Below are positions 33,001 to 41,481 of a stretch of 55,856 nucleotides of DNA, piece after piece. This stretch comes from Clostridia bacterium (lineage in GTDB: Bacteria; Bacillota; Clostridia; Oscillospirales; CAG-272), in contig JAFTOI010000036.1 of assembly GCA_017463865.1 (NCBI GenBank), positions 1 through 55,856 on the forward strand, in the 5' to 3' direction. Below the pieces are notes generated by a model. That model saw nothing but the letters and a program-made list of their open reading frames with translations. It was not told the origin of the DNA and searched no databases. A program made the translations under genes and the position numbers. How positions within the stretch are numbered: position 1 is the first letter of the stretch; each line of letters begins with the position of its first letter.

Positions 33001-33849
33001 TTACAGAACAGCGATCTTGCCCTCGAGGAAGCGTGCGGCCTCGGCGATGTCCTTCGCCGGATCGTCGCCGACCTCGCGCTCGATGGTGAGGAAGCCCTTG
33101 TAGCCGATCTCATCCAGGGCCTTGAGGTAGTTGTCAAAGTCGACACCGCCCTTGCCCAGCGGCAGCTCGACGAAAGCCTTGCCGGCCTGGATGGCGTCCT
33201 CGATGCCCTCGTAGAGGCCGGCCACGTCGCAGCCCTTGAGCTTGACGCCGTCCTTGGCGTGGGTGTGGACGATGTACTTCTTCAGCGTGTAGACGGCCTT
33301 GACCGGGTCGTCGCCGGTAACCATGACAAAGTTGGCGGGGTCGAGGTTGACAGCCACGCCGGTGGAGCCCAGCGAATCAAGGAAGGCACAGAGGGTGTCG
33401 GCCGGCTCGGGGCCGGTCTCGATGGCGAAGTGCGCACCGAGGCTATCGGCGTAGGCGGCCAGCTCAGCGCAGGCGGCCTGCATGATGGCGTAGGTCTCGC
33501 TGTTCTTGTCGGCGGGGACAACACCGATGTGGGTGGTGACCACGTCTGTCTCGAGATCCTTGGCCAGGTCAAGGATGCGCTTGGATTTTTCGATCAGAGC
33601 GGGATTGAGCTCGGGGTGGGTGAAGCCCTTACCAAGGTCGCCGCAGAGGGCAGAGAAGACCAGCCCCTGCGATTTGACGAAGTCAAGCAGCTCGCGGCGG
33701 GCGGCGGGCGTCAGATTCTCCGGTGCGTAATCGCCGCGTGTGGCGTACATCTGCAGGCCCTTGGCGCCGATGCCGGCGGCACGGCGGATCGCCTCATGCA
33801 TCTCGCAGCGGAAGGAGTCGACCATTACACCAATCGGAAACTGATACAT
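33001..33849 (-). CDS. Sugar phosphate isomerase/epimerase (xylose isomerase-like TIM barrel)
   Basis: A 282-residue AP_endonuc_2 / IolE-type TIM barrel. Conserved parts are VMVDSFRCEMHEAIRRAAGIGAKGLQM at the start, VVTTHIGVVP, a Glu-containing FAIETGPEP, NLDPANF, HTHAKDGV and LTIEREVG; the Glu, Asp and His residues at strand ends form the metal site. It probably isomerises or epimerises a sugar or sugar phosphate. Co-transcription with nagB suggests an amino-sugar link. The first of two such enzymes in the window. The promoter at 33902-33930 is followed by a 13-base palindrome, a likely operator. Confidence 0.85.
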   Translation of the reverse strand: MYQFPIGVMVDSFRCEMHEAIRRAAGIGAKGLQMYATRGDYAPENLTPAARRELLDFVKSQGLVFSALCGDLGKGFTHPELNPALIEKSKRILDLAKDLETDVVTTHIGVVPADKNSETYAIMQAACAELAAYADSLGAHFAIETGPEPADTLCAFLDSLGSTGVAVNLDPANFVMVTGDDPVKAVYTLKKYIVHTHAKDGVKLKGCDVAGLYEGIEDAIQAGKAFVELPLGKGGVDFDNYLKALDEIGYKGFLTIEREVGDDPAKDIAEAARFLEGKIAVL

Positions 33850-33879
33850 ATGTAGAATTCCTTTCTGTCACTGAAATTG

Positions 33880-33892
33880 ACGGTCAGACCGT
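33880..33892. promoter_or_regulatory. Palindromic operator candidate, isomerase-nagB operon
   Basis: ACGGTC-A-GACCGT is a perfect palindrome located just downstream of the -10 box, where a repressor would block transcription. Confidence 0.55.
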
Positions 33893-33901
33893 TCTGGGTA
33901 C

Positions 33902-33930
33902 AGTATACTTGATTTTCGGATTTTTTGCAA
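33902..33930 (-). promoter_or_regulatory. Promoter of the isomerase-nagB-lipoprotein operon
   Basis: Minus-strand TTGCAA (33925-33930) and TATACT (33902-33907), 17 bases apart. Confidence 0.75.
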
Positions 33931-33962
33931 GCCTTTGGGGAAAATTTGCTTGAAAATTTCCA

Positions 33963-33994
33963 GAAAAAGCCCCTCACCGTCCGGTGAGGGGCTT
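33963..33994 (-). terminator. Terminator of the rpiR-cmk-plsC-ispH/S1 operon
   Basis: A 12-bp stem (33967-33978 with 33983-33994), loop GTCC; on the minus strand it is followed by TTTTT. Confidence 0.85.
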
Positions 33995-34007
33995 GGTGGG
34001 GCGAAAC

Positions 34008-36035
34008 TTACGCCTGAGCGTCGTCGGAGTAGACGATCTCGTCAGCGCCGGCGGCAACGTCTGCCTCGGCCTGCGCGTCCTCAAGCAGAGCGCGGATGGA
34101 CAGGCTGACGGTCTTCTTCTCCTCGTTGATGGCAGTGATCTTGACATCGACCTCCTGGCCAAGCTCGAGCACATCCTGCGGCTTTGCGATCTTGGTCTGG
34201 GCGATCTGGGAGATGTGGATCAGGCCGTCGACACCCTCGATGATCTGCGCGAAAGCGCCGAAGGGCATCATGTTGACAACCTTAACGGTGATGATATCGT
34301 CAACCGCATAATTAGAGAGGAAAATGTTCCAGGGGTTGGTCTCGGCAGTCTTGTAGCCGAGCGAGATGCGCTTCTTTTCAGGGTCGAAGTCCTTGACGTA
34401 AACGGTCAGGGTCTCGCCGATGGAAACGACATCAGCGGGGGTCTTGATGCGGGCCCAGGACAGCTCGGAGGTATGTACCATACCGTCGACGCCGCCGAGG
34501 TCGACGAATGCACCGTAGCTGGTCATGCTCTTGACCACGCCGGTGTACTGCTTGCCGACTTCGATCTCAGCCCAGAAAGCGGCCTCGCGTGCCTTGCGCT
34601 CCTCGCGCAGAACAGCGCGCATTGAACCGTAAGCGCGGTGCTGGCGATCCTTGATCTCGATGATCTTGAAGCGAACGGTCTGGCCAACGAGGGTGGACAG
34701 ATCGCCGTCCTTCGGGATACCGGTGTGTGCGCCGGGGATGAAGACGCGGATTGCGCTGGTGAGGGCGATGACGCCGCCCTTGACAGCCTCAACGACCTTG
34801 CCCTCAAGGACAGTGTCATTGGCCTGTGCGTCGACGATGATCTGCCAGTTCTTGTTGGCGTCAACGCGCTTCTTGGACAGGGTAGCAACGCCGTCGAGAT
34901 CGCTGACGCGGATAACGAAAGCCTCGATCTCGTCGCCAACCTTGTAGGTCTCGGTCAGCTTTACAGAAGGATCGTCGGTGATCTGGTCAGCGACGATGAT
35001 GCCGGTGACCTTGGCGCCGAGGTCAAGCTGGATCTCGCTGTTCGTAACCGAGGTTACGATGCCTTTGACGGTGTCTCCTGTATTTAAAGTTTTGAGTGAT
35101 TCTTCGAGCATTTGTGCAAAATTTTCGCTCATGGTTTTATATACCTCCTCTATAATACCGCCGGGCGTCGATGCGCCCGCGGCTATTCCCAGCCGGATAA
35201 ATGGCGGAACTGGTTCAGTGTGGTGCAGGTCATCCGCAGTTTCAATGAAGCGGGTGTCCGCGCAGTTGGTACGGCAAATATCGTAGAGTTTGGCTGTGTT
35301 CGAGCTGTTTTTGCTGCCGATGACGATCATGCAGTCGCAGTCGGCGGACAGCTTCGCGGCCTCCTTCTGGCGAATTTCCGTAACACTACATATTGTATCA
35401 AAAATAATCGGATTTGTACAGTGGTTTTCGAGAAGTTTGATTGATTTTTTCCATTCCGACAGTTTTTGGGTCGTTTGCGCGGCAATTGCAACCTGCTTTT
35501 TGTGCAAATCACCCAAGTCGTTTCGTCGAATTGCCGATTCGAGCTCATCCGCGCCGGCAAAGACGCGGCCTTCGCCCGCGACATAGCTCATAATGCCCAC
35601 CACCTCGGGATGCTCGGCGGCGCCGATGAGCAGGAAAAGCTTATCGGCGCCCGAGTTTTCGGCCGCAATGCGGTGCACCTTTTTGACATAGGGACAGGTG
35701 CAGTCCTCCACACGGAAGTGCGGGTTGGCGGCGGCAAGGGCGTTCAGCCCGGCCTCGATCTGCCGCTCAATGCCGTGTGCGCGGATGAGCACCGTGACGG
35801 GATGGTCGGCATCAGCCCCGGCGGCCACGGCCGCCGCTTCATCGGCATCGACGACGCGGACACCGCGTGCCTCCATCGCCTCCTGATAGGTGCGGTTGTG
35901 GATCAGCTGGCCGAGGGTGCAGATGCGCGCGCCCGGCGCGGCTTCATCGAGCAGCGCCTCGAGCCGGTCGGTGGCACGCTTGACACCGAAGCAGAAGCCG
36001 GCGTTTTTGGCAATGGTAATCTGGGACTCAAGCAT
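34008..36035 (-). CDS. ispH: Bifunctional HMBPP reductase (IspH) / ribosomal protein S1-like protein
   Basis: A 675-residue fusion. Residues about 1-285 are IspH/LytB (EC 1.17.7.4), the last enzyme of the MEP isoprenoid pathway, with three cluster cysteines in NAGFCFGVKRA, EDCTCPYVKKVH and NCADTRFIET and the LIRAHGIE, GSKNSSNT motifs. From about 305 to 650 there are four S1 RNA-binding repeats (for example GIVTSVTNSEIQLDLG, GVVKSMTSYGAFVDLGGVDGMVH, KVVNMMPFGAFAQIIEGVDGLIH). This fusion is known across Clostridia. The start overlaps the plsC stop by eight bases and uses a GGAGGAGAG site inside plsC. Confidence 0.95.
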   Translation of the reverse strand: MLESQITIAKNAGFCFGVKRATDRLEALLDEAAPGARICTLGQLIHNRTYQEAMEARGVRVVDADEAAAVAAGADADHPVTVLIRAHGIERQIEAGLNALAAANPHFRVEDCTCPYVKKVHRIAAENSGADKLFLLIGAAEHPEVVGIMSYVAGEGRVFAGADELESAIRRNDLGDLHKKQVAIAAQTTQKLSEWKKSIKLLENHCTNPIIFDTICSVTEIRQKEAAKLSADCDCMIVIGSKNSSNTAKLYDICRTNCADTRFIETADDLHHTEPVPPFIRLGIAAGASTPGGIIEEVYKTMSENFAQMLEESLKTLNTGDTVKGIVTSVTNSEIQLDLGAKVTGIIVADQITDDPSVKLTETYKVGDEIEAFVIRVSDLDGVATLSKKRVDANKNWQIIVDAQANDTVLEGKVVEAVKGGVIALTSAIRVFIPGAHTGIPKDGDLSTLVGQTVRFKIIEIKDRQHRAYGSMRAVLREERKAREAAFWAEIEVGKQYTGVVKSMTSYGAFVDLGGVDGMVHTSELSWARIKTPADVVSIGETLTVYVKDFDPEKKRISLGYKTAETNPWNIFLSNYAVDDIITVKVVNMMPFGAFAQIIEGVDGLIHISQIAQTKIAKPQDVLELGQEVDVKITAINEEKKTVSLSIRALLEDAQAEADVAAGADEIVYSDDAQA

Positions 36036-36663
36036 CGGTAACGCTCTCCTCCAGCTGGCAGATCTGCTCGAAGACCTCCTGCGCCGCGCGGGAGAACTCG
36101 CCCGAGGCATGGTCATCGATGCCAAGTGCATCGACCGTAATCGGCTTGCCGATGATCAGCTGGGTACGGTGGAAAATCGAGAATGCGTGGTTCTTTGTTT
36201 TGATGCAGATGGGAAGGATCGGCGCGCCGGAACGGGCGGCGATCATGATCGCGCCGTTCTTGGGCTTGGTCTCGCGCAGCGGGACGCCGCGGAAGCGGTG
36301 GCCCTGGATGAAGATACCGACGCTCTCCCCCGACTGCAACAGCTCGATGGCGCGGCGGATGGCGCCGACATCGGCGCCGCCGCGATTGACCGGGAAGGCA
36401 CCGAGTGCCTTGATGAGGACCGAAAGGATCGGGATCTTGAAAAGCTCCTTCTTGGCCATGTAGTGCACCTGCGTGCGGCCCGCGCCGCAGACCATGATCG
36501 GGTCAAGCGCGCTGACATGGTTGGAGCAGTAGATGTAGCCCCCCTCAGTCGGGAGGTTTTCGGTGCCCACAATCTTGACGCGGAAAAGTCGGAGCACCGT
36601 GCGGGCGACCAGCCTGTGGGCGACGATATAAAATTTGTTGGAATTTTTCTTCTTTTCGGCCAT
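36028..36663 (-). CDS. plsC: 1-acyl-sn-glycerol-3-phosphate acyltransferase
   Basis: PlsC (EC 2.3.1.51) makes phosphatidic acid from lysophosphatidic acid at the membrane. The 211-residue protein has the catalytic NHVSALDP (HX4D form), the substrate motif FPVNRGGADVGAI, the GIFIQGHRFRG block (glycine- and hydrophobic-rich, with R in place of the more usual PEGTRS) and APILPICIKT. The changed third motif (QGHRFRG) is a visible deviation. It lies three bases after cmk and overlaps ispH, all in one operon. Confidence 0.9.
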   Translation of the reverse strand: MAEKKKNSNKFYIVAHRLVARTVLRLFRVKIVGTENLPTEGGYIYCSNHVSALDPIMVCGAGRTQVHYMAKKELFKIPILSVLIKALGAFPVNRGGADVGAIRRAIELLQSGESVGIFIQGHRFRGVPLRETKPKNGAIMIAARSGAPILPICIKTKNHAFSIFHRTQLIIGKPITVDALGIDDHASGEFSRAAQEVFEQICQLEESVTDA

Positions 36664-36666
36664 GAC

Positions 36667-37356
36667 TCAACCTCGCGGCGGAAGGATGCCGGTCTTGCCG
36701 GCAACCACGCCAAGTACGAACGCAACGCTCTGCTCGAGGTCAAGGCCAGTGTTGTCGAAAATCAGGGCGTCGGGGGCGGCGGCAGTGGGCGCGATGTCGC
36801 GGCCCGCGTCGCGGGCGTCGCGCTCGTTCATCTCGGCGAGGACTTCCTCGAGGGTGGTCTCGATGCCCTTTGCCGTCAGCTCGCGCCAGCGGCGCTCGGC
36901 GCGGCACTCGGGGGAGGCGGTGACGAAGATCTTCACCTCGGCGTCGGGCAGGATGACAGTGCCGATGTCGCGGCCGTCCATGACGGTGCTGTTCTCGCGG
37001 GCGATCTGGCGCTGGGTCTCGAGCAGGAAGGCGCGGACAGGCGGATGCACCGACACCGACGAGGCATAGTGCGACATCTCGGGGGTGCGGATGGCGTCGC
37101 CGACCCGCTCGCCGTTGAGATAGACCTGCTGGCCGTCGTCCTCGTACTTGATCTCAAGGCTGATCCCGGGCAGCAGTGCCTCGACTGCGGCGCAGTCGGC
37201 GGGATCAACATTCTGGCGGCGGACATAGAGGCCGATGGTGCGGTAGAGCGCGCCGGTGTCGACATAGACGATGCCCAGCCGGGCAGCGACCGCGCGGGCG
37301 ATGGTGCTCTTCCCCGCCCCGCCGGGGCCGTCAAGGGCAATGTTAAGCGTTTTCAT
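36667..37356 (-). CDS. cmk: Cytidylate kinase
   Basis: Cmk (EC 2.7.4.25) phosphorylates CMP and dCMP. The 229-residue protein has the P-loop IALDGPGGAGKSTIARAVAA, YVDTGALYRTIGLY, the CMP-binding insert (about residues 65-130 with MSHYASSVSVHPPVR), VMDGRDIGTVILPDAEVKIF and the lid arginines in SPECRAERRWREL. The gene order cmk-plsC-ispH/S1 is a common Clostridia arrangement. Confidence 0.96.
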   Translation of the reverse strand: MKTLNIALDGPGGAGKSTIARAVAARLGIVYVDTGALYRTIGLYVRRQNVDPADCAAVEALLPGISLEIKYEDDGQQVYLNGERVGDAIRTPEMSHYASSVSVHPPVRAFLLETQRQIARENSTVMDGRDIGTVILPDAEVKIFVTASPECRAERRWRELTAKGIETTLEEVLAEMNERDARDAGRDIAPTAAAPDALIFDNTGLDLEQSVAFVLGVVAGKTGILPPRG

Positions 37357-37372
37357 GGGCAGATCCTTTCGT

Positions 37373-38623
37373 TCAGCATCCCCACGCGGCGTGCTCGCCG
37401 GCGAGCACTGCGGTGGAGAAGGCGATTTGCAGATTATAGCCGCCGGTGTAGGCGTCGAGATCGAGCAGCTCGCCGGCGAAATAGAGGCCGGGCGCGAGCT
37501 TCGAGGCCATGCTGCCGGGGTCGATCTCCTTCAGCGTGACGCCGCCCGAGGTGATGATGGCCTCGTCGATGGGCCGGAAGCCGCGAAGCGGGATGGTCAG
37601 CCCTTTGAGCAGTGCGCCGAGGGCCAGCCGCTCCTCGCGGGTGATGAGATTGACCTTCTTGCGCGGGTCGATGCCCGAGCGCTCGACGATGACCGGGATC
37701 AGCTTCTGGGGAAGCAGATCGCCGACGGCGTTGAGGAAGTCGCGGTTGGCGTACTTGGCGAAGTCGGAGAGCAGCCGCGCGTCGAGCTGCTTGTCGGTCA
37801 GCGCCGGCTTGAGGTCGATAACGGCGGTGTACTTGCCGGGCGCGATGTCCTGAATGTGAGCCGAGGCCGAGAGGATCATCGGGCCGGTCAGGCCGAAGTG
37901 GGTGAACATCATCTCGCCGAAGTCGTCGTAGACATTCTTCCCGGACTGCGCCGAAATGATGCGCAGGGCGACATTTTTCAGCGACAGCCCCTGCAAACGG
38001 CGGCAGGTGGGATCATCAGCGGTGATGGGCACGAGCGAGGGCTTGAGCGGCGTGACGGTATGCCCCGCCGCACGGGCGAAGCGGTAGCCGTCGCCGTCCG
38101 AGCCGGTGCCGGGATAAGACATGCCGCCGGTGCAGAGAATGACGGCATCATAGGCGTGGTCGCCGGCGGCTGTCTTTACGCCGGTAACCGCGCCGTCGAT
38201 CATCGTCAGGCCGGTGACGCGGGCGTGGACGGTCTTCACCCCAGCACGGCGGGCGTCGGCGACGAGGGCATCGACGATGTCGGTCGCATGATCGGACACG
38301 GGAAAGACGCGGCGGCCCCGCTCAACCTTCAGCGGCACCCCCAGCGCCTCAAAATGCGCCATGGTATCCTCGGGCGCAAAGCGCGCGAGGGCGGCGTACA
38401 GGAAGCGCGCGTTGCGCGGCACGGCCTCCATGAATTCGGCCGTGGTGCAGGCGTTGGTGACGTTGCAGCGCCCCTTGCCGGTGATGCGCAGCTTGCGGCC
38501 GGGGCGGTCGTTGCGCTCGTATAAAGTCACTTCTGCCCCGTTCCGGGCGGCGGTGGCGGCGGCCATCAGACCGGCCGCACCTGCACCGACCACGGCGACG
38601 CGGCGGGAATCGAGATCAGCCAT
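37373..38623 (-). CDS. HI0933/YhiN family NAD(P)/FAD-dependent flavoprotein
   Basis: A 416-residue flavoprotein. The N-terminus has the dinucleotide-binding RVAVVGAGAAGLMAAATAARNGAEVTLYERN, then RKLRITGKGRCNVTN, the signature of the HI0933 (BaiN-like) family. YDAVILCTGGMSYPGTGSDG and the C-terminal ELLDLDAYTGGYNLQIAFSTA are also conserved. Some members act on bile acid derivatives, but most, especially those beside cmk as here, have no known substrate. It overlaps the rpiR-type gene by eight bases and lies 16 bases before cmk. Confidence 0.9.
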   Translation of the reverse strand: MADLDSRRVAVVGAGAAGLMAAATAARNGAEVTLYERNDRPGRKLRITGKGRCNVTNACTTAEFMEAVPRNARFLYAALARFAPEDTMAHFEALGVPLKVERGRRVFPVSDHATDIVDALVADARRAGVKTVHARVTGLTMIDGAVTGVKTAAGDHAYDAVILCTGGMSYPGTGSDGDGYRFARAAGHTVTPLKPSLVPITADDPTCRRLQGLSLKNVALRIISAQSGKNVYDDFGEMMFTHFGLTGPMILSASAHIQDIAPGKYTAVIDLKPALTDKQLDARLLSDFAKYANRDFLNAVGDLLPQKLIPVIVERSGIDPRKKVNLITREERLALGALLKGLTIPLRGFRPIDEAIITSGGVTLKEIDPGSMASKLAPGLYFAGELLDLDAYTGGYNLQIAFSTAVLAGEHAAWGC

Positions 38624-39482
38624 GGGCTTTGTCGTAGACGTCGTACTCGTCCCAGATGTTCTCGAGACGGCGGAAGAGGACGTCGAGCTCCTCCTGCTTT
38701 TTCATCGAAACGGCGGCGATCATGGCATTGATGAGGCTGAGCGGCGCGACAAGAGAGTCGACGAAGGAGACCATGTCGCTCTGCGCGGTCAGCAGCTGGT
38801 CGGCATACTGCGCGATGGGGGAGAGGGGGCTGTCGGTGATGGCGATGATGTTCGCGCCGGCCTCCCGGGCGTACTCAACGGCATTGATGGTGCGCTTGGA
38901 GTAGCGGGGGAAGCTGAGTGCGATCATGACGTCGCCCGGGCCGATGCGCATGATGCGCTCGAACATTTCGCTGCCCGAGGTGGTCTGGACAAACTGGACA
39001 TTGTCAAAGATCATCTGGAAATTCTGGCTCAGGAAAGAGGCCAGCGAGGCCGAGGAGCGCACGCCGATGATGTAGATGCGGTGGGCGGAAAGGATCTTGT
39101 CGATGGCAGTGTGGAAGGCTTCGCGGTCGACGAGATCGAGGGTGTGGCGGATGCGCTCGGCGTCGGAGTTGAGCACCTTCTCGAGCATGTCGCCTTCCCC
39201 GATGAGGTTGTTGGCAACCTCGATGCGCTGGAAGGAGGTGAGCTTGGTGCGGATGAGATCCTGCAGCGAGCGCTGCAGCTCGGGATAACCGTCAAAGCCC
39301 AGCTCAATGGCAAAGCGGACGACGGTCGACTCGGAGACGCCGACCAGGCTCCCCAACTTGGACGCAGTCATATACGCTGCCTTCTCGTAATGCGCGAGGA
39401 TATAGTTTGCGATCTGCTTCTGCCCCTTGGAAAGCTCGGGCATGCGCTCGCGGATGATGGTCAGCAAATCCTGTTTTGCCAT
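38616..39482 (-). CDS. MurR/RpiR family transcriptional regulator
   Basis: A 288-residue regulator with an N-terminal HTH_6 domain (residues about 1-75: RERMPELSKGQKQIANYIL, TASKLGSLVGVSESTVVRFAIELGFDG) and a C-terminal SIS sugar-phosphate domain (IYIIGVRSSASLASFLSQNF, GDVMIALSFPRYSKRTINAVEYAREAGA, IIAITDSPLSPIA). RpiR proteins sense phosphosugars. It begins the flavoprotein-cmk-plsC-ispH/S1 operon, an unusual place for a sugar regulator; it might act elsewhere, such as on the nagB operon. Start follows GAGGTGCGATAC. Confidence 0.9.
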   Translation of the reverse strand: MAKQDLLTIIRERMPELSKGQKQIANYILAHYEKAAYMTASKLGSLVGVSESTVVRFAIELGFDGYPELQRSLQDLIRTKLTSFQRIEVANNLIGEGDMLEKVLNSDAERIRHTLDLVDREAFHTAIDKILSAHRIYIIGVRSSASLASFLSQNFQMIFDNVQFVQTTSGSEMFERIMRIGPGDVMIALSFPRYSKRTINAVEYAREAGANIIAITDSPLSPIAQYADQLLTAQSDMVSFVDSLVAPLSLINAMIAAVSMKKQEELDVLFRRLENIWDEYDVYDKAHG

Positions 39483-39540
39483 GTATCGCACCTCTTTGTC
39501 CTTTTCGATCCTTGCTTTTCTGCAAAAGCAAACCTTATAT

Positions 39541-39569
39541 ATTATACGCCATTTCGCCCGAAAAGTCAA
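39541..39569 (-). promoter_or_regulatory. Promoter of the rpiR-to-ispH/S1 operon
   Basis: Minus-strand TTGACT (39564-39569) and TATAAT (39541-39546), 17 bases apart. Confidence 0.88.
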
Positions 39570-39648
39570 GCGTGCGCGCGATATTTTCCGAAGAAGAAAA
39601 ACTGCCTGAGCCGTCTCCCTGGCACAGTTGTATCCGGGCACGCGGAAA

Positions 39649-39680
39649 GCTCCTGCCGCAGATCCTTCTGCAGCAGGAGC
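39649..39680 (-). terminator. Terminator of the metallo-beta-lactamase-fold gene
   Basis: A 13-bp stem with one mismatch (39649-39661 with 39668-39680), followed on the minus strand by TTTCC. Confidence 0.7.
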
Positions 39681-39701
39681 CCCTCTGACCACTGCTATTT
39701 T

Positions 39702-41342
39702 TCAATATTGCAGCACATTCCGCCCCGCGCGTCCAACGGTTATGGTGATAACCCCATCGAGATAGGAGACACCCACTTCATTGAGCGGATCGGCATAAAC
39801 CGCGCAGAGCCTGCCCTCCTCCTGGCTGTCCGACATTCTCACATATCCGTCACGCTTGAGCGAATTGCAGTAATACGCGAAATCCTCCTCCGCCGCGCCG
39901 CTTATCGTCAGCACATAGGTCTTATCCTCGGGGTTCATCACGAGCGTCTCGGTCTCCTCGCCTTTTCCGTAATATCTGGGGGCGTTTCCGTAGCCTTCGC
40001 GAAGCTGATCGGCTGTCAGATAATGTTGGGGATTTCTTCTGCACGCATAGCATACCGCATCTGCATGCTTGACGTCAAATTTGGGGGTGAAGTGCGCGAT
40101 TTCATCGGCAGGCATACCGTGATACAGCGTCATGACCGGGCCGTTCTGCGACATCATGAAGTTATACTTCACCCTGTTGTAATCGAAATGATTCGTAAAG
40201 TGCCCGATTAGCCCGCGGCTCACCAGCGTCTCTGTGTAATTGGGCCAGATCGCCGCCGTCGCGCCGGTGTTGTGATACAGCTCTTCATCTCCGCCATTGT
40301 ATGCGTGGTGGGCCAGAACGACCGCGTCGCATTTCAGCGTCTCACCGTATATTTTTCTGAGGATCTTTGCCTCGGCGTCGACCGCGTCGCCCAGCGCCAG
40401 CAGCTTTCCGTTCGGCATGGTCAGCAGATAAACGACAGACGACATATTCGTGTCAAACATCTGCTTTTGCACAATATTTTCGGTCGTCATCAGCACCTCG
40501 ATCTGCACGCCGGGATAGGCAAAGGTCTGCCCCGCGTGCGCGATGGCAAATCTGCCCTCCGGCATTTTCTCCCGCATCAGCCGGTGGATATCGTTGCTGC
40601 GCGCCGTCATATTCTCTCCCTCGCGGTTCGGGATGCCTTCCATGTAATTCTTACCCATATAGGTCGCTTCGCCGGGAAAATGATGAACAACGCGCTGAAC
40701 CTCGACCGCATCTCCGTACTTTTCGAGGATGCCGATAAACCCACCGACATGGTCGCTGTGCGCATGACTGAACAGCCAGGCCGCAATGACGGGCTTGCCG
40801 CCGCGGACATTCTGCTGGCACAGCGTATCGTACACGCGATCCGCATCACGGTGAAGCCCGCTGTCGATCACGAGAAATCTTCCGTCAGCCAGCCGCACGA
40901 CCAGCGTCAGGATGTTGACCATGCTTACCTGAACGGTGGTGATCGCCTCATATTCCCCGCATCGGTCGGGGAGCGTGGAATTTCTCACGCTGTCGACCGC
41001 GATTGCCACATAGGAAATATCCTGAACCACATACTTGTCCACATCCCGGTAGCGAATATAAGACACATTGACAATGCTGTGTCCGTTGGTATACGCTGCA
41101 AATGCATTTCCGTTTGCGGTTTTGGCGGAGTCGCGCACATAGCCCTCCCGCTCCAGCTTGCGGCAATAGTCAGCAAAGTCCTTTTCCCCTGCGCCGTGCT
41201 CGTAAACGCAGTACGACTTGTACGCATCCAAGGCGTATACCAGCTCCTCAGTGCCCGCTCCGTCATACGCAGGGGCATAGCCGTACAAATCGGAATCGTG
41301 TTCCTTCATCAGCGCATACGCCAGACAGTTTTCAACCTTCAT
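39702..41342 (-). CDS. Metallo-beta-lactamase-fold hydrolase flanked by two copies of a small domain
   Basis: A 546-residue cytoplasmic protein. The central part (about 125-430) is a metallo-beta-lactamase fold with FSHAHSDHVGG (HxHxDH), a metal-bridging Asp in LALGDAVDAEA and LAHHAYNGG. On either side is a related module of about 80 residues: the N-terminal one with DFADYCRKLEREGYVRDS then FAAYTNGHSIVNVSYI, the C-terminal one with DFAYYCNSLKRDGYVRMS then CAVYADPLNEVGVSYL. The duplication is unusual and its function unknown. Start taken at ATG 41340-41342; an in-frame GTG at 41360 is possible. Confidence 0.78.
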   Translation of the reverse strand: MKVENCLAYALMKEHDSDLYGYAPAYDGAGTEELVYALDAYKSYCVYEHGAGEKDFADYCRKLEREGYVRDSAKTANGNAFAAYTNGHSIVNVSYIRYRDVDKYVVQDISYVAIAVDSVRNSTLPDRCGEYEAITTVQVSMVNILTLVVRLADGRFLVIDSGLHRDADRVYDTLCQQNVRGGKPVIAAWLFSHAHSDHVGGFIGILEKYGDAVEVQRVVHHFPGEATYMGKNYMEGIPNREGENMTARSNDIHRLMREKMPEGRFAIAHAGQTFAYPGVQIEVLMTTENIVQKQMFDTNMSSVVYLLTMPNGKLLALGDAVDAEAKILRKIYGETLKCDAVVLAHHAYNGGDEELYHNTGATAAIWPNYTETLVSRGLIGHFTNHFDYNRVKYNFMMSQNGPVMTLYHGMPADEIAHFTPKFDVKHADAVCYACRRNPQHYLTADQLREGYGNAPRYYGKGEETETLVMNPEDKTYVLTISGAAEEDFAYYCNSLKRDGYVRMSDSQEEGRLCAVYADPLNEVGVSYLDGVITITVGRAGRNVLQY

Positions 41343-41414
41343 CGTTAAAATCACTTCCACCTATTCGATCATTATGTCAAAGCCTCCGGCCCAGACAGCT
41401 TTGATTCGAATAGA

Positions 41415-41443
41415 GTATATCATTTTATCCCCCGAAAATCAAC
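41415..41443 (-). promoter_or_regulatory. Promoter of the metallo-beta-lactamase-fold gene
   Basis: Minus-strand TTGATT (41438-41443) and TATACT (41415-41420), 17 bases apart. Confidence 0.72.
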
Positions 41444-41481
41444 CCCTTCAGGCAAAAAAACAGAAGAAGCACGGCACACCG

